Of a stretch of DNA of 64,000 bases, positions 30,985 through 42,905 are shown one piece after another. A program made the position numbers and the translations under genes. Every line of letters starts with the position of its first letter. Within the stretch, counting starts at the first letter, position 1. Under the pieces are notes generated by a model. It searched no databases, had not been told where the DNA came from, and saw nothing but the letters and a program-made list of their open reading frames with translations. Origin of the DNA: Cubamyces lactineus (lineage: Eukaryota; Basidiomycota; Agaricomycetes; Polyporales; Polyporaceae); assembly GCA_022376465.1 (NCBI GenBank), contig JACDTU010000015.1:248001-312000 (forward strand), written 5' to 3'.

Positions 30985-33107
30985 ATGGTGTACCACCTGT
31001 GTATCATTCTACTCACTATTGGGGTAGTCCACTGCGAAGCAGCACTTACAGCTGACTTGCTTACTAAGAAGGTCATCACCCCCACCGTGTCCGCGTTCGT
31101 GGAGGGCGTCCTCAACAGTTCGACTATCCCCGGAATCTCCATGGGAGTCGTGCGGCTCGACCAAAACCGCCAGCCCATTGTCGAACTTGCGGCATGGGGA
31201 CGCCAGACAGAGGAGAGCGACGGCCACGATCTTTCTCCCAATGTGAGTGAACCGTTGTATGCGTGCACATACCAATCTCGCTGAGCTGTTTCATTTTCTC
31301 GCCATAGGCTTTGTTCGCATTGGCGTCCTGCTCGAAAGCGTTCCTCGTGACCTCCATCGGCTTGCTCATGGAGGACTATGTTCATGGACGGAATATGACG
31401 CCTCTGCCGCCCACGGTCGAGGTCTTCGACTGGGATACGAAGATGAAGGATCTCCTACCGGGAGAATGGGCGCTGGAGGACGAATGGGCAAGTGCCAAGG
31501 CGAACCTCCGCGACGCGTTCGGGCATGTTACGGGGCTGCCAAGGTACGTCTTTTTATAATTTGGAGGTGACGGAAATGGTTATAGACGGGTTTGATACTC
31601 ACCAATTGCTTGAGGCATGACTTCTCGTACCGTCCGGGGGATATAGCTGCGGATGTGGTACAAAGGATGCGGTACCTACCGCCTGCCTATGAGCTACGAG
31701 AGCAGTGGACGTACAACAACCAAGTGAGCGTCATGGTTCTCCTTGGTCACCAACACTCGGTCTCATCTCTGGTTGGCCCGTCTGCAGATGTTCATGGCTG
31801 GGGCACGCATCATCGAGAAGTACACGAACACACCCTACGGCTCATTTGTCACTTCGCGCATCATGAAGCCGCTGAACATGTCATCTACGACTTACTCACC
31901 TTCAGAGGCCGCGAAAACAGGTCGCTTGACACAAACGTGGACCCGTGGTGTCCGGCGCATTCCGTTCTGGTTCTCGGATGAGGTGGACGATCTCTTCGCC
32001 GGACCTGGCGGCGCCATTTCGAATGTAGAAGACATGGTATGGCCAGTCTCTTGCTTGTCATCCAACGGTATATAGGCTGATGGCCTTCGCAGTCGAAATG
32101 GTTGGCGACACTGCTAAATGGTGGTGTTGACCCGAGGACGAACACAACGATAGTCCCCGCGTCCACTTTCGCTAATATGACCGCTGCCCGCGCGATCGAA
32201 AGTGGTGTACCGTCGGAAGACGTTTCCATCGTGGGTTATGGGATGGGCTGGTTCCGGATGTCCTACAAAGGGCATGACGTCAGTCGAGAAACGTTCATTA
32301 TAAGAAGTTCGGGACCTGCTGACCAGCTTTTGTAATGCAGATCGTCTGGCATGACGGTGCGATCCCAGGGTTCTCGCTGCTCGTCGCGTTCCTTCCTGGA
32401 GACGGTCTCGGCAGTGTCATCCTAGCGAACATGGATGAGAAGCAGAACGACGTCATGTCGATCCTCTACCGGATCATCGACGAGACCCTTGACCTTCCTC
32501 AGGACGTCAACCGTAGTGGAAGGTTAGTGGACATTACCTCAACGCGTGGGGGGCATAGGCAGCTCACCTCTGGCACAGTGATATCGCCCAGACGCCAATG
32601 AACCAGGCCAACGAGGCAAACAATGAAGAAACGGCCGTACGCGTGTTACCGCTTACTTTGGAGCTGGATCGCTATACAGGGACGTATACCAACATTGCAT
32701 ACGGGAACATCACCTTCTGTTCTCCCAATAGCACCTCGTCCTACTGCGAGCGCGTGCTGCAGGACTTCGCTCCGATAGAAGCAGCATCCGGGGAATCACT
32801 CCTCAAGGCGCGTCTCTATGCGGCTCTCCAGAGGGTCTGGTCGACACACGTCCATCTTCGCCATACAAGCGGAAACTCGTTCGGGCTTGTGCTTCCTGCG
32901 CTCTTCCCCAGTGGATACGGTCAGGACGAAACGCCGTTTGAGTACTACGACTCGGTGGAATCCGTTGGTAGTGTGGAATTCCTCACCGAAGGGCAAGACG
33001 TCCTCGGTTTTGCGTTGATCACGGATGAGGTTGCTGCTGCTGCCCGTGCTGCGAGGACGAATAGGACGATACAGGTTATTGGCGATGCATGGTTCACCAG
33101 ATCGTGA
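30985..33107 (+). CDS. Secreted serine beta-lactamase-family hydrolase (582 aa)
   Basis: Seven exons join in frame: 30985..31242, 31308..31543, 31615..31723, 31788..32036, 32093..32278, 32341..32522, 32579..33107. The N-terminus is a signal peptide (MVYHLCIILLTIGVVHCEA). The class C beta-lactamase/DD-peptidase motifs are present: SCSK (SxxK, nucleophile Ser about residue 93), YNN (YxN, about 198) and WHDG (HxG in place of KTG, about 350). A C-terminal domain of about 200 residues resembles the lipocalin-like domain these fungal proteins often have. Members act as esterases or peptidases on unknown substrates; a role in antibiotic cleavage should not be assumed. All introns are GT-AG, 56-71 nt. 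Confidence 0.88.
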
Positions 33108-33203
33108 CGATAAGTACTTGGTTGTGGCAGAGGACGAAAGTGATTCGAGGATGTATGCCGGGCGCTAGGCGCTTCTGTTAGTTGTAATGAAAGTCCTCAT
33201 CAT

Positions 33204-33277
33204 GGCCGACTAGCTCAGTTGGTTAGAGCGTGGTGCTAATAACGCCAAGGTCGTCGGTTCGATCCCGGCGTTGGCCA
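33204..33277 (+). tRNA. tRNA-Ile (anticodon AAT)
   Basis: Cloverleaf by hand: acceptor 33204-33210 pairs with 33270-33276 (one G-U), discriminator A at 33277; D arm with AGCTCAGTTGGTTAGAGC; anticodon stem TGGTG/CGCCA with loop CTAATAA, anticodon AAT (read as IAU); T arm GTCGG-TTCGATC-CCGGC. No intron. It sits alone between two protein genes. Confidence 0.96.
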
Positions 33278-33439
33278 GTGTTTTTGCTTCTCCACATGTT
33301 ATTCTTGCGCCCTTGTGGCGTCGTGCGGCGCGCGCCTCTCTCCAACGGTCCTCAACCCACAGCCACCATCTGCTTGGCTAGCTGAACTCTTGTGTCTGTC
33401 CGTTTTACTTGTGCCAAGAACCTGATCTATTGTCTTTGT

Positions 33440-34707
33440 ATGGATTCTACTCGAGAACGCGACCGTGCCCGCGATAGAGAGCGGTCACCAGCTAGTCGAA
33501 GCAAACGCAGTTACAACGACTCCCACCGAAAGTCCCGTTCGCGTTCCCCGTCACGTTCGCCATATTCTCGCCGCCGCGATCGGTCACGGTCTAGGTCTCC
33601 TCGACGACGCTCGTCAAGTCCAAGGCGGCGTAGAGTAGCAGAGAGGGCCGACTCTCCAGCAGGACCCCGAGAGCACGATTCGCGAGGCGGTCGCGATACT
33701 CGTAGACGGGGACGGTCTGCATCTCGCTCGCTTTCTAGAGACAGTGACCGAGATCGCGCCCGGCGTAAAGACAGAGATCGTTCGCGAGAGAAACGCAGAC
33801 GTTCAAGATCCTCTTCGGGCTCCTCGTCGAGTAATTCACCGGATTCTAAACGGCACAAGCGGAAGAAGGATAAACACAGGAAACGGCGGAGCAGAAGTAG
33901 GAGCAATAGTCGAGATCGCGAGAGGAAGGAGAAGAAACGGAAGAGCAAGAAAGACAAGAAGGCATGTATATTGTGTACTCTTATCCTTCTCACCCTTCAT
34001 GGTTTGCTCCCTTGTAGAAACACAAGGCTGGAATCGTCAGCAGCCATCAATGGGGCAAATATGGTCTCATTAACGAGACAGAGTACGTTTTGTCAATCTG
34101 CACAACCTATATCATCTCATTCCCCAACCTATATTCTGCGACACAGTCTGTATAACAAGGAACCAGAGTTCCGCGCATGGCTCGTCGAGGAGCGCAAGAT
34201 CAATCCTGAAACGATCACCAAGGAGCAGACCAAGAAAGAGTTTGCCCGGTTCGTCGAGGATTACAATACCGGTACGCATACTGAATGCATACGCATTGCG
34301 GGAGCACCCGCGACTGACTGCACGCCGCGTTGCCGCTATAGCCACGCTACCTCATGAGAAGTTCTACCATATGGAGGAGTACGAGCGCCGGATGGAAGCG
34401 CTGCGCGCGGGCGAATATCTCCCGCCCGCGGACGATTCCTACGACCCTATGGCAGACATGAAGGCGCACGAGAGCACGCACAAACGTCGTGCAGTAGAAC
34501 GCGAGACTTACATGAGCAAGGAGCAACTCATGGAGCTCCGCAAAGTCCAAAACGAGCGCATAGAGGTGCGTCGCAGCTATACTGAATCTGGCCGTCGTAG
34601 GAGACGCTGATATCGGTCTTCTGTAGGCGGGGAAGATGAAGCTGCTTGGGATGGATATCAAGCAGAACATGGGCGTCCGCATGGACGGGACCATGTTCGA
34701 TGGTTGA
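33440..34707 (+). CDS. SR-rich protein with conserved SCI1/CIR-like C-terminal domain (338 aa)
   Basis: The join is 33440..33961, 34018..34082, 34147..34271, 34342..34565, 34627..34707. The first 170 residues are Arg/Ser/Asp/Lys-rich (RS-domain type). The rest matches a domain conserved from plants to fungi: WGKYGLINETD, LYNKEPEFRAWLVEERKIN, FARFVEDYNTATLPHEKFY, GEYLPPADDSYDP, and an ending GMDIKQNMGVRMDGTMFDG. Plant relatives include style cell-cycle inhibitor 1; a nuclear, RNA-processing-linked role is plausible. The first intron (33962-34017) is GC-AG (GCATGT...TTGTAG); no GT donor nearby keeps frame. The start is ATG 33440. Confidence 0.82.
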
Positions 34708-35499
34708 GCGCGTCGTATATGGCAGGGTATCGTCGTACTCCTGCTCTCCCTCTCGTTGACCGGGTTGGACAATCAGCTGCGTTGTGTATAGCTTGGTGTA
34801 TTGTAGTCGTTCTTCCACCCCTATATGGCCCGAAAACCACTCGGACTTATATGTCATTCACTGGAAGAATTCCAAGGATCATATGAAGCGCAATCACTTC
34901 GATAGACAGCCCTCTCCCGGGCGGCTAGCAGTGAACATGCCCTGGAAAAGCGCGGGACCATCCCGTGCCAGAGACCTACCTTCGGATTCTTATGTGTATG
35001 ACGGTTGTACCGTACGCCTATCCGAGTAATTGGAAGGGGAAGGAAGAAAACGTACCCTATCTTCATATGCAGCTCAGACGGAGCTGTTACCGCTAGTTGT
35101 GAAATTCGCACATACGTTTGAGTGTGCTGAGCAGTGCGCGGGGGAGGAAGAGGGGGGCTTCGGCCATAATAGTACGGCGGTACATGTAGCTACTATGAGA
35201 ACCCGATACCCGCTACCAACGCCTCGTCCTCCCAATCATACGCAGAGAAAGTCCTGTATACCATGCGCCAACAAACGAACCGACATCAAGTCCAAAGGAA
35301 ACAATGAGCTAAAGGCCGAAACTGAATGTCCGATATCAAGAAAGCAAAAGCTAGAAATTCGAAACTAGTGCAGTCCATCCACAACCAGAAGACCCGACTC
35401 TTCGGTTGCAGCTCCGGGGACACGTACGATCTAAATTGTTCACATCATACGTCCACCATGCGGTACGAATCACAACCGTCTAACTGCGATGCATTCCTC
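34708..35499. other. Intergenic, 0.8 kb, tail-to-tail
   Basis: Lies between a plus-strand and a minus-strand gene end. A G-rich motif (GGAGGAAGAGGGGGGCTTCG, 35142-35161) resembles one at 38321-38340. No gene seen. Confidence 0.4.
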
Positions 35500-36331
35500 T
35501 TATGCGTAGGTAGTGAAGCCTGCGGTGTGCGACGGCTTGCTAGGCAAGGAGGTCAACACGCTAGTGTTGGTCGGCGTAGCAGAGTCCGAGGTGTGTGACG
35601 GCTTGCTGGGGAGCGAGGGGAATACGCTCGTGTCGGTAGGAGTAGCAGACCCACTACTGGTGTGCGACGGCTTGCTCGGCAGGGAGGTGAGCACGCTCGT
35701 GTTAGTGGGCGTAGCGGAGTCCGAGGTATGAGAGGGCTTGCTAGGCAAAGAAGTGAACGCGCTCGAAACATTGACCGACGTATCAAAGCTCGACGTCGGT
35801 GACGTCGTGCTAGGCAGGGAGGTCAAAATGCTCGTGTCGGTCGGAGTAGCGGAGTCCGAGGTGTGCGATGGCTTGCTCGGGGTGGAGGTGAACACGCTAG
35901 ACACGTCGGTGGACGTGTCGAAGCCAGAGGTCGGTGAAGGTGTGCTGGGCAGGGAGGTGAGGATGCTCGTGTCGTTTGGGGTAGCAGAGTCCGATGTGTG
36001 GGAGGGCTTGCTAGGCAACGAGGTAAACACGCTTGAAACACCGGTCGGGCTCGCAGAGGCGAGCGGGATCGAGGAATCGACGGTACTCGAGGGATTGGCC
36101 GACCCAGCGGGGAACGAAGTGAACACACTCGTCACATACGCCGGGCTCGACGATGCGAAGGGAATGGAAGTAAGGACCGAGACAGGGCCCTTGTTGCGCG
36201 CGAGCGGGAAGGCATTGCCTGTGAGCCGTGAGGATCAGTGTCTTGTCGGATACCAATATGGGTGTGAAGTGCGACTGACCCGAGCTGACGATCACGGCGG
36301 CGAGAACGAAGGCCAGCAAATTCTTCATCAT
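35500..36331 (-). CDS. Secreted Ser/Thr/Pro-rich tandem-repeat protein (256 aa)
   Basis: The minus-strand join is 36331..36280, 36218..35500. Exon 1 codes a signal peptide (MMKNLLAFVLAAVIVSSG); intron 36219-36279 (GTCAGT...CACAG) moves the frame to the repeat exon. After GNAFPLARNKGPVSVLTSIP the protein is built from repeats of about 20-30 residues around SVFTSLPSKPSHTSDSATP, alternating with TSILTSLPSTPSPTS. It has almost no Cys and no GPI signal; it ends TAGFTTYA. It should be heavily O-glycosylated and located in the wall or medium. Repeat number is likely to vary among strains. No known family beyond this type. Confidence 0.72.
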
Positions 36332-39300
36332 TTCTACGGATGAAAGTATATGATCAAGAGGGTTTGGCGGCACTGAGAAGAAGTAGAGAGGAGAAGGAAA
36401 GAAAGGAGTTTGCTGGGTACATTCCTGAGGGACGCCATCCAGGCTTTATATACGATGACAGCATAGCAGCTATTCGCTCGACGCCGAAAGAGCGAGGCGC
36501 CGTGCACGGTACGGCCGCGAATATTTAGTACTCCATGGCGACCCACACTCACTGGTAAGGGTCCGAGGTTGCTTCTTCATCGGCATCAACCTCTGTCTGC
36601 GCCGCGTTTGATACCGTTACTCGGCCTGCACAGACCATGCAGGAGGACTCGCTAAGATATGTTAACTGCGGGGTGCGCAGCAAAGAAATCGCTTGATCTA
36701 AACTGTGGATCAGTTCGCCACTCGAGCCTGCATACCCTGCCAGAAGTGCTTCACAGATACCCCCATTTGGTGAGTTATGCATCGCCTCCGCTACCAAGCT
36801 GCATGTGACGCTGACGGTACCCTGAGAAGAAAATTATTCCAAACGCGAGACTGCCTCTGTTGCCTCTGTCTTGTTCCGGCCATGGGTGAAGACCCATCTG
36901 GGTCAGATACCGCGATACATCTCCTGTATTAACCAATCAGTCTGAGTCGCCACAGACCGAATTGTGTTGTACTGGTCAAATGAAGCTACCTAGTGAATGG
37001 TGCTGAAGTAGCCCCTGCAAGCATCTTCGCCTTGTTTTGCACGGCATGCGGTGAATCGCCTGTGATCCACACCAGTTGCGTAGAGGCGGCCGTGCTTGAG
37101 GATAGAGGCTCGCACGACAGCGGCCGCCCCTGATCAACCCTATACATTGCTGGCGGGCGCGCAGCAGCAGCCGCAACGGCGAGTGCTGAACGTTCTCAAA
37201 TCCGCCGTTCGAAGCCGCAAGACGTAAGCCGTCGTAACGTACCACAACTGCACACAACTACCTTTTCGGTGAAATCGACTCGCTCAAATAGGTTAAGCGT
37301 TGTCGGAGCGAATTGGGTTATTCCCAGGATTGCTAATGCGAGAGCCTGAGTCTGTTGCTGTGCGTTTGTAAGATGTGATCAACACTGATTCTACTTTTTG
37401 ACACGTCCTTGAGACATGTTGTTTCCTCTGAGGCTGTCTAGGGAATCCGTTAGCCAGTGTGTCAATGGACAACATAGAGGACGCTATACGTTACGCATTT
37501 CACGGCCCGGGGTATTCGAGGCAAAGAGGTTCCGGGCACTCACATTGGCTTATCCTGAACAAATTGATCCGTCCGATTAGGTGGATGAACGGTAGAAGAT
37601 AAAGGCGTTACTCACCAAGGCTCTATTATGCAATCATCCGGACGGCGCAGGCGGCAGCGTCCGCCCTAAAGACTCCATGCCGCTGCTGACCCTGCAGATG
37701 CAGTCCCGAGTTCCAGGCCGGAAACAATATCCCAAATTTCCGTAAACGAGTGCTTTGTGATTTGGCAATATTTGAGCCAACGTGCGTGGACTATTCGAGT
37801 CTGGCAGAGCGAACAGTGCCCGTATATCCTCAAATACGAGCGTTCAGTACTTAGAGTGATCGCACTCGCGGTCTACGTGTTAGGAGTCAGCCAGTAGTAA
37901 GCGTTGTAGAGCTGATTTGCCTTTGCAAAGTGTTAAAGAGTGGTTCAGTGTATATAACAGGAGGAGTGCTTGCATAGACGCGTAATGTTACTAGAGGTGC
38001 TTTCACCACCGCCGCTCAGACTGCTCTTCAACGGCAGTGTAACGGGGCGTGTTCCACCCCGGTAACGTGAGTACTGTCTCCATTCCCCAAGGTTATAGAA
38101 GAAACGCCACATAAACGATACGGCCTTGTCTCAGGTCTCTAGCACTTTGGGCTCCGCGGAGCCATTCACATTGCACAAGGGCAATGGCAATGCTTACAGA
38201 TGGAGTGAATTATCGATGAAAGAGCATAGTGTGTGTGTCTTTATGCATACCAGTACTTAGGCCAGAGTGATGTCGGAAGAGTCGCGAGACCAGATGATGA
38301 TGATGGCTGAGGCTAGTAGAGGAGGAGGAGGAGGGGGGCTTTGGCCAGCAAAACTACGCTACGGTACAAGCGGGCAGTATTATTACGTAATTCTACTGAC
38401 GACGAATCCATTTTTGATAGGGCATTGTCCGCTATACACCTTTCGGACCATTTCCCGAGGCACATACAGTACGACCACACCTTCGACGGCCGTAGTGCTA
38501 CAGTCAGAGTGAAAAAACCACTGTCAAGGTAAAAACCGGTGGTCCGGAAAAAAGACCATGACGCGTGGAAAAACTCGACTATGGGAGGGTGTCAACGCGG
38601 CGACACACACTGACCGGGGTAGGGAGGGAGTAGACGTACCGCCATCGTAATGGCATCCGTAGAGTTAGCAACAGTGTAGCAAGCGGGGCTGGGAGAGCAG
38701 CTGCTGCATGATGCAGATCACTCCACCAGGAGAGGGAGTCACACTGCGCTGACAGTTGACAGCTCTTCTCCATCGCCGCCTGGGCAAGCACCAGGCTATC
38801 ACGAAGTATATATCGTAGGCACCGCAGAGCAAGCTCCAGGCGTCGGTACCGCAGTGGCTACACACCGCTTTCGGTGAACAAGGGGGTGAGGAGAGACCAG
38901 CATGGAGGGCCCGGCGCGGAAACTTCTTCTGGACAGCCTCAAGGCCAAGAAGTGTTCAATCTCGAACCCAGCACCACTTCACACTCCGCCGTAAAACGCG
39001 GGTTGACGTGGGAGCGTACTGCACGGCAGAGGTACAGCGCAAGCCGGGGCGGGAGGGGGCCTACATAGGACGAGTGTGAGAGCATACGGCTGTCGCAGTT
39101 CGCTGAGCCGTGACCTCTGTCGCCTCGTAATGGGCGCCGTACGTCATCCACCAATGAGGACAAGTGGGCATCCACCCCTTTGGGCAGGCATCTCGTCGCC
39201 TACTTATAAGGCGAAGTAGAAGCCCGGAAAACTCGGAGCTGGCCAGTGGCAACGATTAATTTAGCGCTCGTGACGTCCGCTCCCCCATTTTCGAACGCAC

Positions 39301-39729
39301 TTCGTCTTGTTTGACTTCTGCATCCAGCACTAGTACACGCTCAGCTCTCGCACGCGAAACTGGTTCATACACCCCTTTTAGCTTGACCGTAGCACGTGTG
39401 TCCAAAGAACCAAGTAGACTCCACGGACTTGGAGGCATTCGCTGGTAGCCGCTCTCTAGAGGCGGACATGTACCATTCACGCATATCATGTATGCCACTT
39501 CCAACTTCAATCTTCTAATGGCGGAAGTCGGAGCACGGCTGTTAGGTCTTTTAGGTGCGAAAAAGAAAACGTTGCATCATTGTTTGTGATATTAACGATA
39601 CATCAGCCGAACACCAAAGCAAGACTAGAGCGAGAAATGCAGAAAGCGGATTCGAGGATAGCATGAGCGACGTAAGAGCCATAATGGTGAGGTCATGAAG
39701 CTATGGATATATGCGAGACCAAACGAGCA
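36332..39729. other. Gene-poor region, 3.4 kb
   Basis: No convincing gene. A minus-strand frame at 36549-36797 has coding-like composition but no motif. A TATATAA at about 37951, preceded by TGTTAGGAGTCAGCC at 37878, could be a degraded solo LTR. A perfect 14-bp palindrome (GGCTCCGCGGAGCC) is at 38150-38163. Confidence 0.4.
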
Positions 39730-41158
39730 TTACGGGAAATAAGGCAAGAAGGGCGGACGGACTGACCAAGGAAGGCGACGATAAATAGCACGAGCCTTCT
39801 TCCGCAGTCGCGCGCATATTCCAACCCTCTGGTAATCAGTTCTGGTATCTGGCGAGTGAACGTCAGATGAATTAAGTAGCAGAGAGGGTCTTTGTAAAGG
39901 CGCCTGTGAAGACGCACCTGTGCGAGTGACTTGAGCATTGTCCATGTGCGGAACTGGTACATCATCGGCGTCGGCCGGCGCGGAGTAGCCGAAGGAGTAT
40001 ACACTGCCTTGAGAGAGGAAGTCGTCATCGGACATGATACTCATGCGATCGGGATCGCGTGAAGGCGTCGGCACGTTGGGCGACCTTAGACGGGCGGTGT
40101 GTACGATTCTAGGGAGAATGCATCGAGCGCGCGTCAGCTATACACTGAGTATACGCCACGCGATGTTGTAGGACGACTTGCCTCGCGACCGCTTCGCATT
40201 CCTTACGGAAGTCCAGTGGGCTAGGGATAGTGTCCGCGGTGAGATGCTCTGTGAGTTCAAACCAGAGGTCTACCAGGGGCAATAGCTCAGCAGTGTGATC
40301 GTGAGAGAGGTTGAAGATATCCATTGCGAACAAATCTTCCACTGACGGATCATTGTTCTTTTCGTCGTCCTGATTGGACGAACCAATACCCTCGTCTCCA
40401 GCCATGCCTTCCGGTATGCTGTCTCCACATTTCGAGCCACTACCTTTCGAGCCGCTGGACGTGGCATCGGAATGCGCAAGAGGAGGGCAGGCCTGAGGGG
40501 GGCAGGCTCGAGGAGGTGGCGACGATGATACGAGGGCGGATGAGGCAGTCGGAGGCGTCAACCCTACACCGCTGTCACTCTCCATCTCCGCGCGCACATC
40601 GAGTTCGTGGAAGAAGTCGTCAATCTTCTTGTAATCGTCGGAGAACTTGACGTTAATCATGACATGCTCCGCGGCGTCGAGTTTGACAGCGTTACTGTCG
40701 TCGAATGGTTCGTCTCTGCGGCGGATTCGAACCGCCTCTGTTGTGTCAATCCAGTGATAGCAATTCGGAAACGGAAATGATGTCTGTGGATGAATGGGAG
40801 AACGGCGGCCGTGCGGATGGTGGGTATTGGGGTAGATAGGGATGACCATATCTGAGGTAATGCCGTTCGAAGGCTCCTCTGCACGGAGGGTAGTTGCTAT
40901 AGGGCTCACATCATATCGGTACCAAAGATTCGTAGGGAAGGGAATGTCTAGGCACTACGATATCATGTCAGGATGGATCGTCATCAACTCTCAGGAATGT
41001 ATTGATATGCGTACCGATGCAAGATACACCAAATACTTCTTTGTCTCAAGTGCTCGCGCTTCGGCGGTGGCAATGGGATCGTTGAAGTGCTCTACCATTG
41101 CCACTGCATCGATGAGAATCACAACATAGTAGAAAACCCCGGGGCAGAAGCGTTTCAT
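39730..41158 (-). CDS. Unknown gene B' (paralogue of gene B, about 410-430 aa)
   Basis: The minus-strand join is 41158..41015, 40954..40182, 40108..39730. Intron 40955-41014 (GTACGC...CGTAG) matches the first intron of gene B in place and phase. Intron 40109-40181 is GC-AG (GCAAGT...CCCTAG) at the place where gene B has a GT-AG intron. Shared blocks: AMVEHFNDPIATAEARAL, GITSDMVIPIYPN, NCYHWID, MDIFNLSHD, LLPLVDLWFELTEHL, and IVHTARLRSPN. The middle is low complexity, and the C-terminus is basic (RLRKKARAIYRRLPW). A 63-nt in-frame intron (starting GTGCGT) may also occur in the last exon. All frames are open, so this copy looks functional. It lies head to head with A', in the inverse arrangement of the A/B pair. 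Confidence 0.65.
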
Positions 41159-41895
41159 TCCGGCCGAACGTCGTAGGTGTCTTTCAAATGGCTTCACTAA
41201 TCATCAGATGTACGTGAGCCATGTCGATAATGCACGATAGAGTCGCATAGGTGACCCACCGTGGTAGCCCTCGGCAATCGCTCACTTTGAGCGCGCCACT
41301 TCTCCTGCAATTACTAGGTCCGAAATCCTTCGATCACTTGAAGTGTGTTTACCGAGCGGAGTTAGGTGGACCGTCGATGCTCTTGTGCTAATGCCCAAGA
41401 GGTTGCTGTACGAAAGAATTGCTTGATGACAGGCAGAACCTAAAGCGACTACTAGATGGCAGTACTGGGAGAAGCTGCGGCGGCGAAGGTGGACACCCGT
41501 CCTGGCAAGTCGCTGGCAGTAGTCATCCAATTCCTCGTGTTCTTGTATTGGTATATTTGGTCGAGTGGGCGTACGCGCCCAGTGTGGAAGCCATGCTCTT
41601 ATGAGTCAGGCTTGCAGTATCTCCCATGGAAAAATCAACGATATCGATGGCTTGGGGGGGTGCCGAATGTTCCTCATGACCTGCCTGTGTGAAATTCCGG
41701 GACGCTTTCATGATTCAAGGCGTTTGACATGGGAACGACCGTTCACTCGCCTGGCCTGGCCTGTGGGCCATCACTCGGGCTGGTTATGCAGAACGGGCAG
41801 AGTGAGCGGCGATAGCTCCCCCTCCCTCTCCTACAAAGCCCCAGTGCTTGGGATGCCAAGCTTCTCCCACTCGCTTGCCGTCTCTCTATAGCGCC
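41159..41895. promoter_or_regulatory. Divergent intergenic region between B' and A'
   Basis: The 737 bp separates the two starts and should hold both promoters. I see no strong TATA box and no obvious conservation with 12629-13288. Confidence 0.3.
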
Positions 41896-42905
41896 ATGGC
41901 TCAGCCCCAACCCCCCATATCGTGTCTCAAATGCAGTTCTCCTAACACGGACGAATACATCCCGCCTCACTTCAATGGCGACGATTACTCCAGATAGTAC
42001 CAAATTGGCGATATATGGGCGATACAAGAGGGCACCCACGTACCAGTCTATCGCATCTTAGACAGTGGTCGTACAGGTTATACTGGCTCATCCTATACCT
42101 CCACTGCAGGATTCGTATCGACACCCCCCGGGTCAGCTAGGCCAAGGAACCCTGCCGACCAAAGTCGCTATGATCCACGACCCTGCATCATCATGCAGAG
42201 AACCTTGAAGACCGCACCAAATGGTTGCTCCATATGTCTCATGGCTACATTCCACCGCGCCGGGACCCTCGAAGCTCTTCCGGAGATCTTGCAACGGTAC
42301 TGCGTCCCTGTGTCTCCACACGATCTCGTTCTCCCAGACTCTACGCATATTCATATCACTCCAGAGTGGTACCTGAGAAACGCGTGGGTCATCGCCTATC
42401 AGTACAAGACCTCCGGGAGGATCTTGGGTAGATGGGAGAACAGGAGGTCCCAGCGACCTAGGGAGTCGTCTTACATGCTCGACATCAGGACGCAAAGGCA
42501 GCTGGAGGCTATATGCGAGCAGCGGATCATTCAGTGGGAAGCGATTTGTGCCCAAGATCCGAAGGTCAAAAAACGATGCTACGACCAGTATAAGGTGAGC
42601 ATCGTCCTTGCATCATCAGCGCTTCTACTCACCCCTTGTTGATCGACGACGGGAAGGAATTTCGCCGTAGGCTATACTATAAACGGGTGCCACAAGAGCG
42701 AAAACCCCTCTCGCAAGCAACAGTTATAGGGAGCCCCCCTCCGGGGCAGCTCTCGGGCGGCTGGGGACCTAACGCTGTGACCGTGAGTATCTTTGGAAAT
42801 CTGAGTAGGGCACTAAGTACTCAGCGGATGTGCGCGACAATGTAGCCTAAAGTCAAGCACAAGTCGCTGGCGAACTCTGCAGGGCAATCGTACGCCGACA
42901 AAGCA
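41896..42905 (+). pseudogene. Unknown gene A' (paralogue of gene A) with an in-frame TAG
   Basis: The frame from ATG 41896 starts with a CLKC pair and continues in homology to gene A: GDIWAIQEGTHVPVYRIL against GDICVIRESPNVPVHEIL, CLMATFHRAGTLEALPEIL against CLMATFGHTAALKDIPEIL, and QRYCVPVSPH against QRFCVPVYPH. TAG at 41995-41997 stops it at codon 34; the same frame is then open to the GTGAGC donor at 42593, conserved with gene A. Later exons are near 42660-42780 (EFRRRLYYKR) and 42845-42905 (PKVKHKSLANSAGQSYAD). One nonsense change is the only clear damage; a start downstream of it would lose only the CxxC. The gene is divergent to B'. Confidence 0.6.

Noticed and set aside
36549..36797. 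Minus-strand frame (CMVCAGRVTVSNAAQTEVD...) that could be an exon
   Set aside because: Composition is coding-like, but there is no recognisable start, splice partner or family; too little to call.
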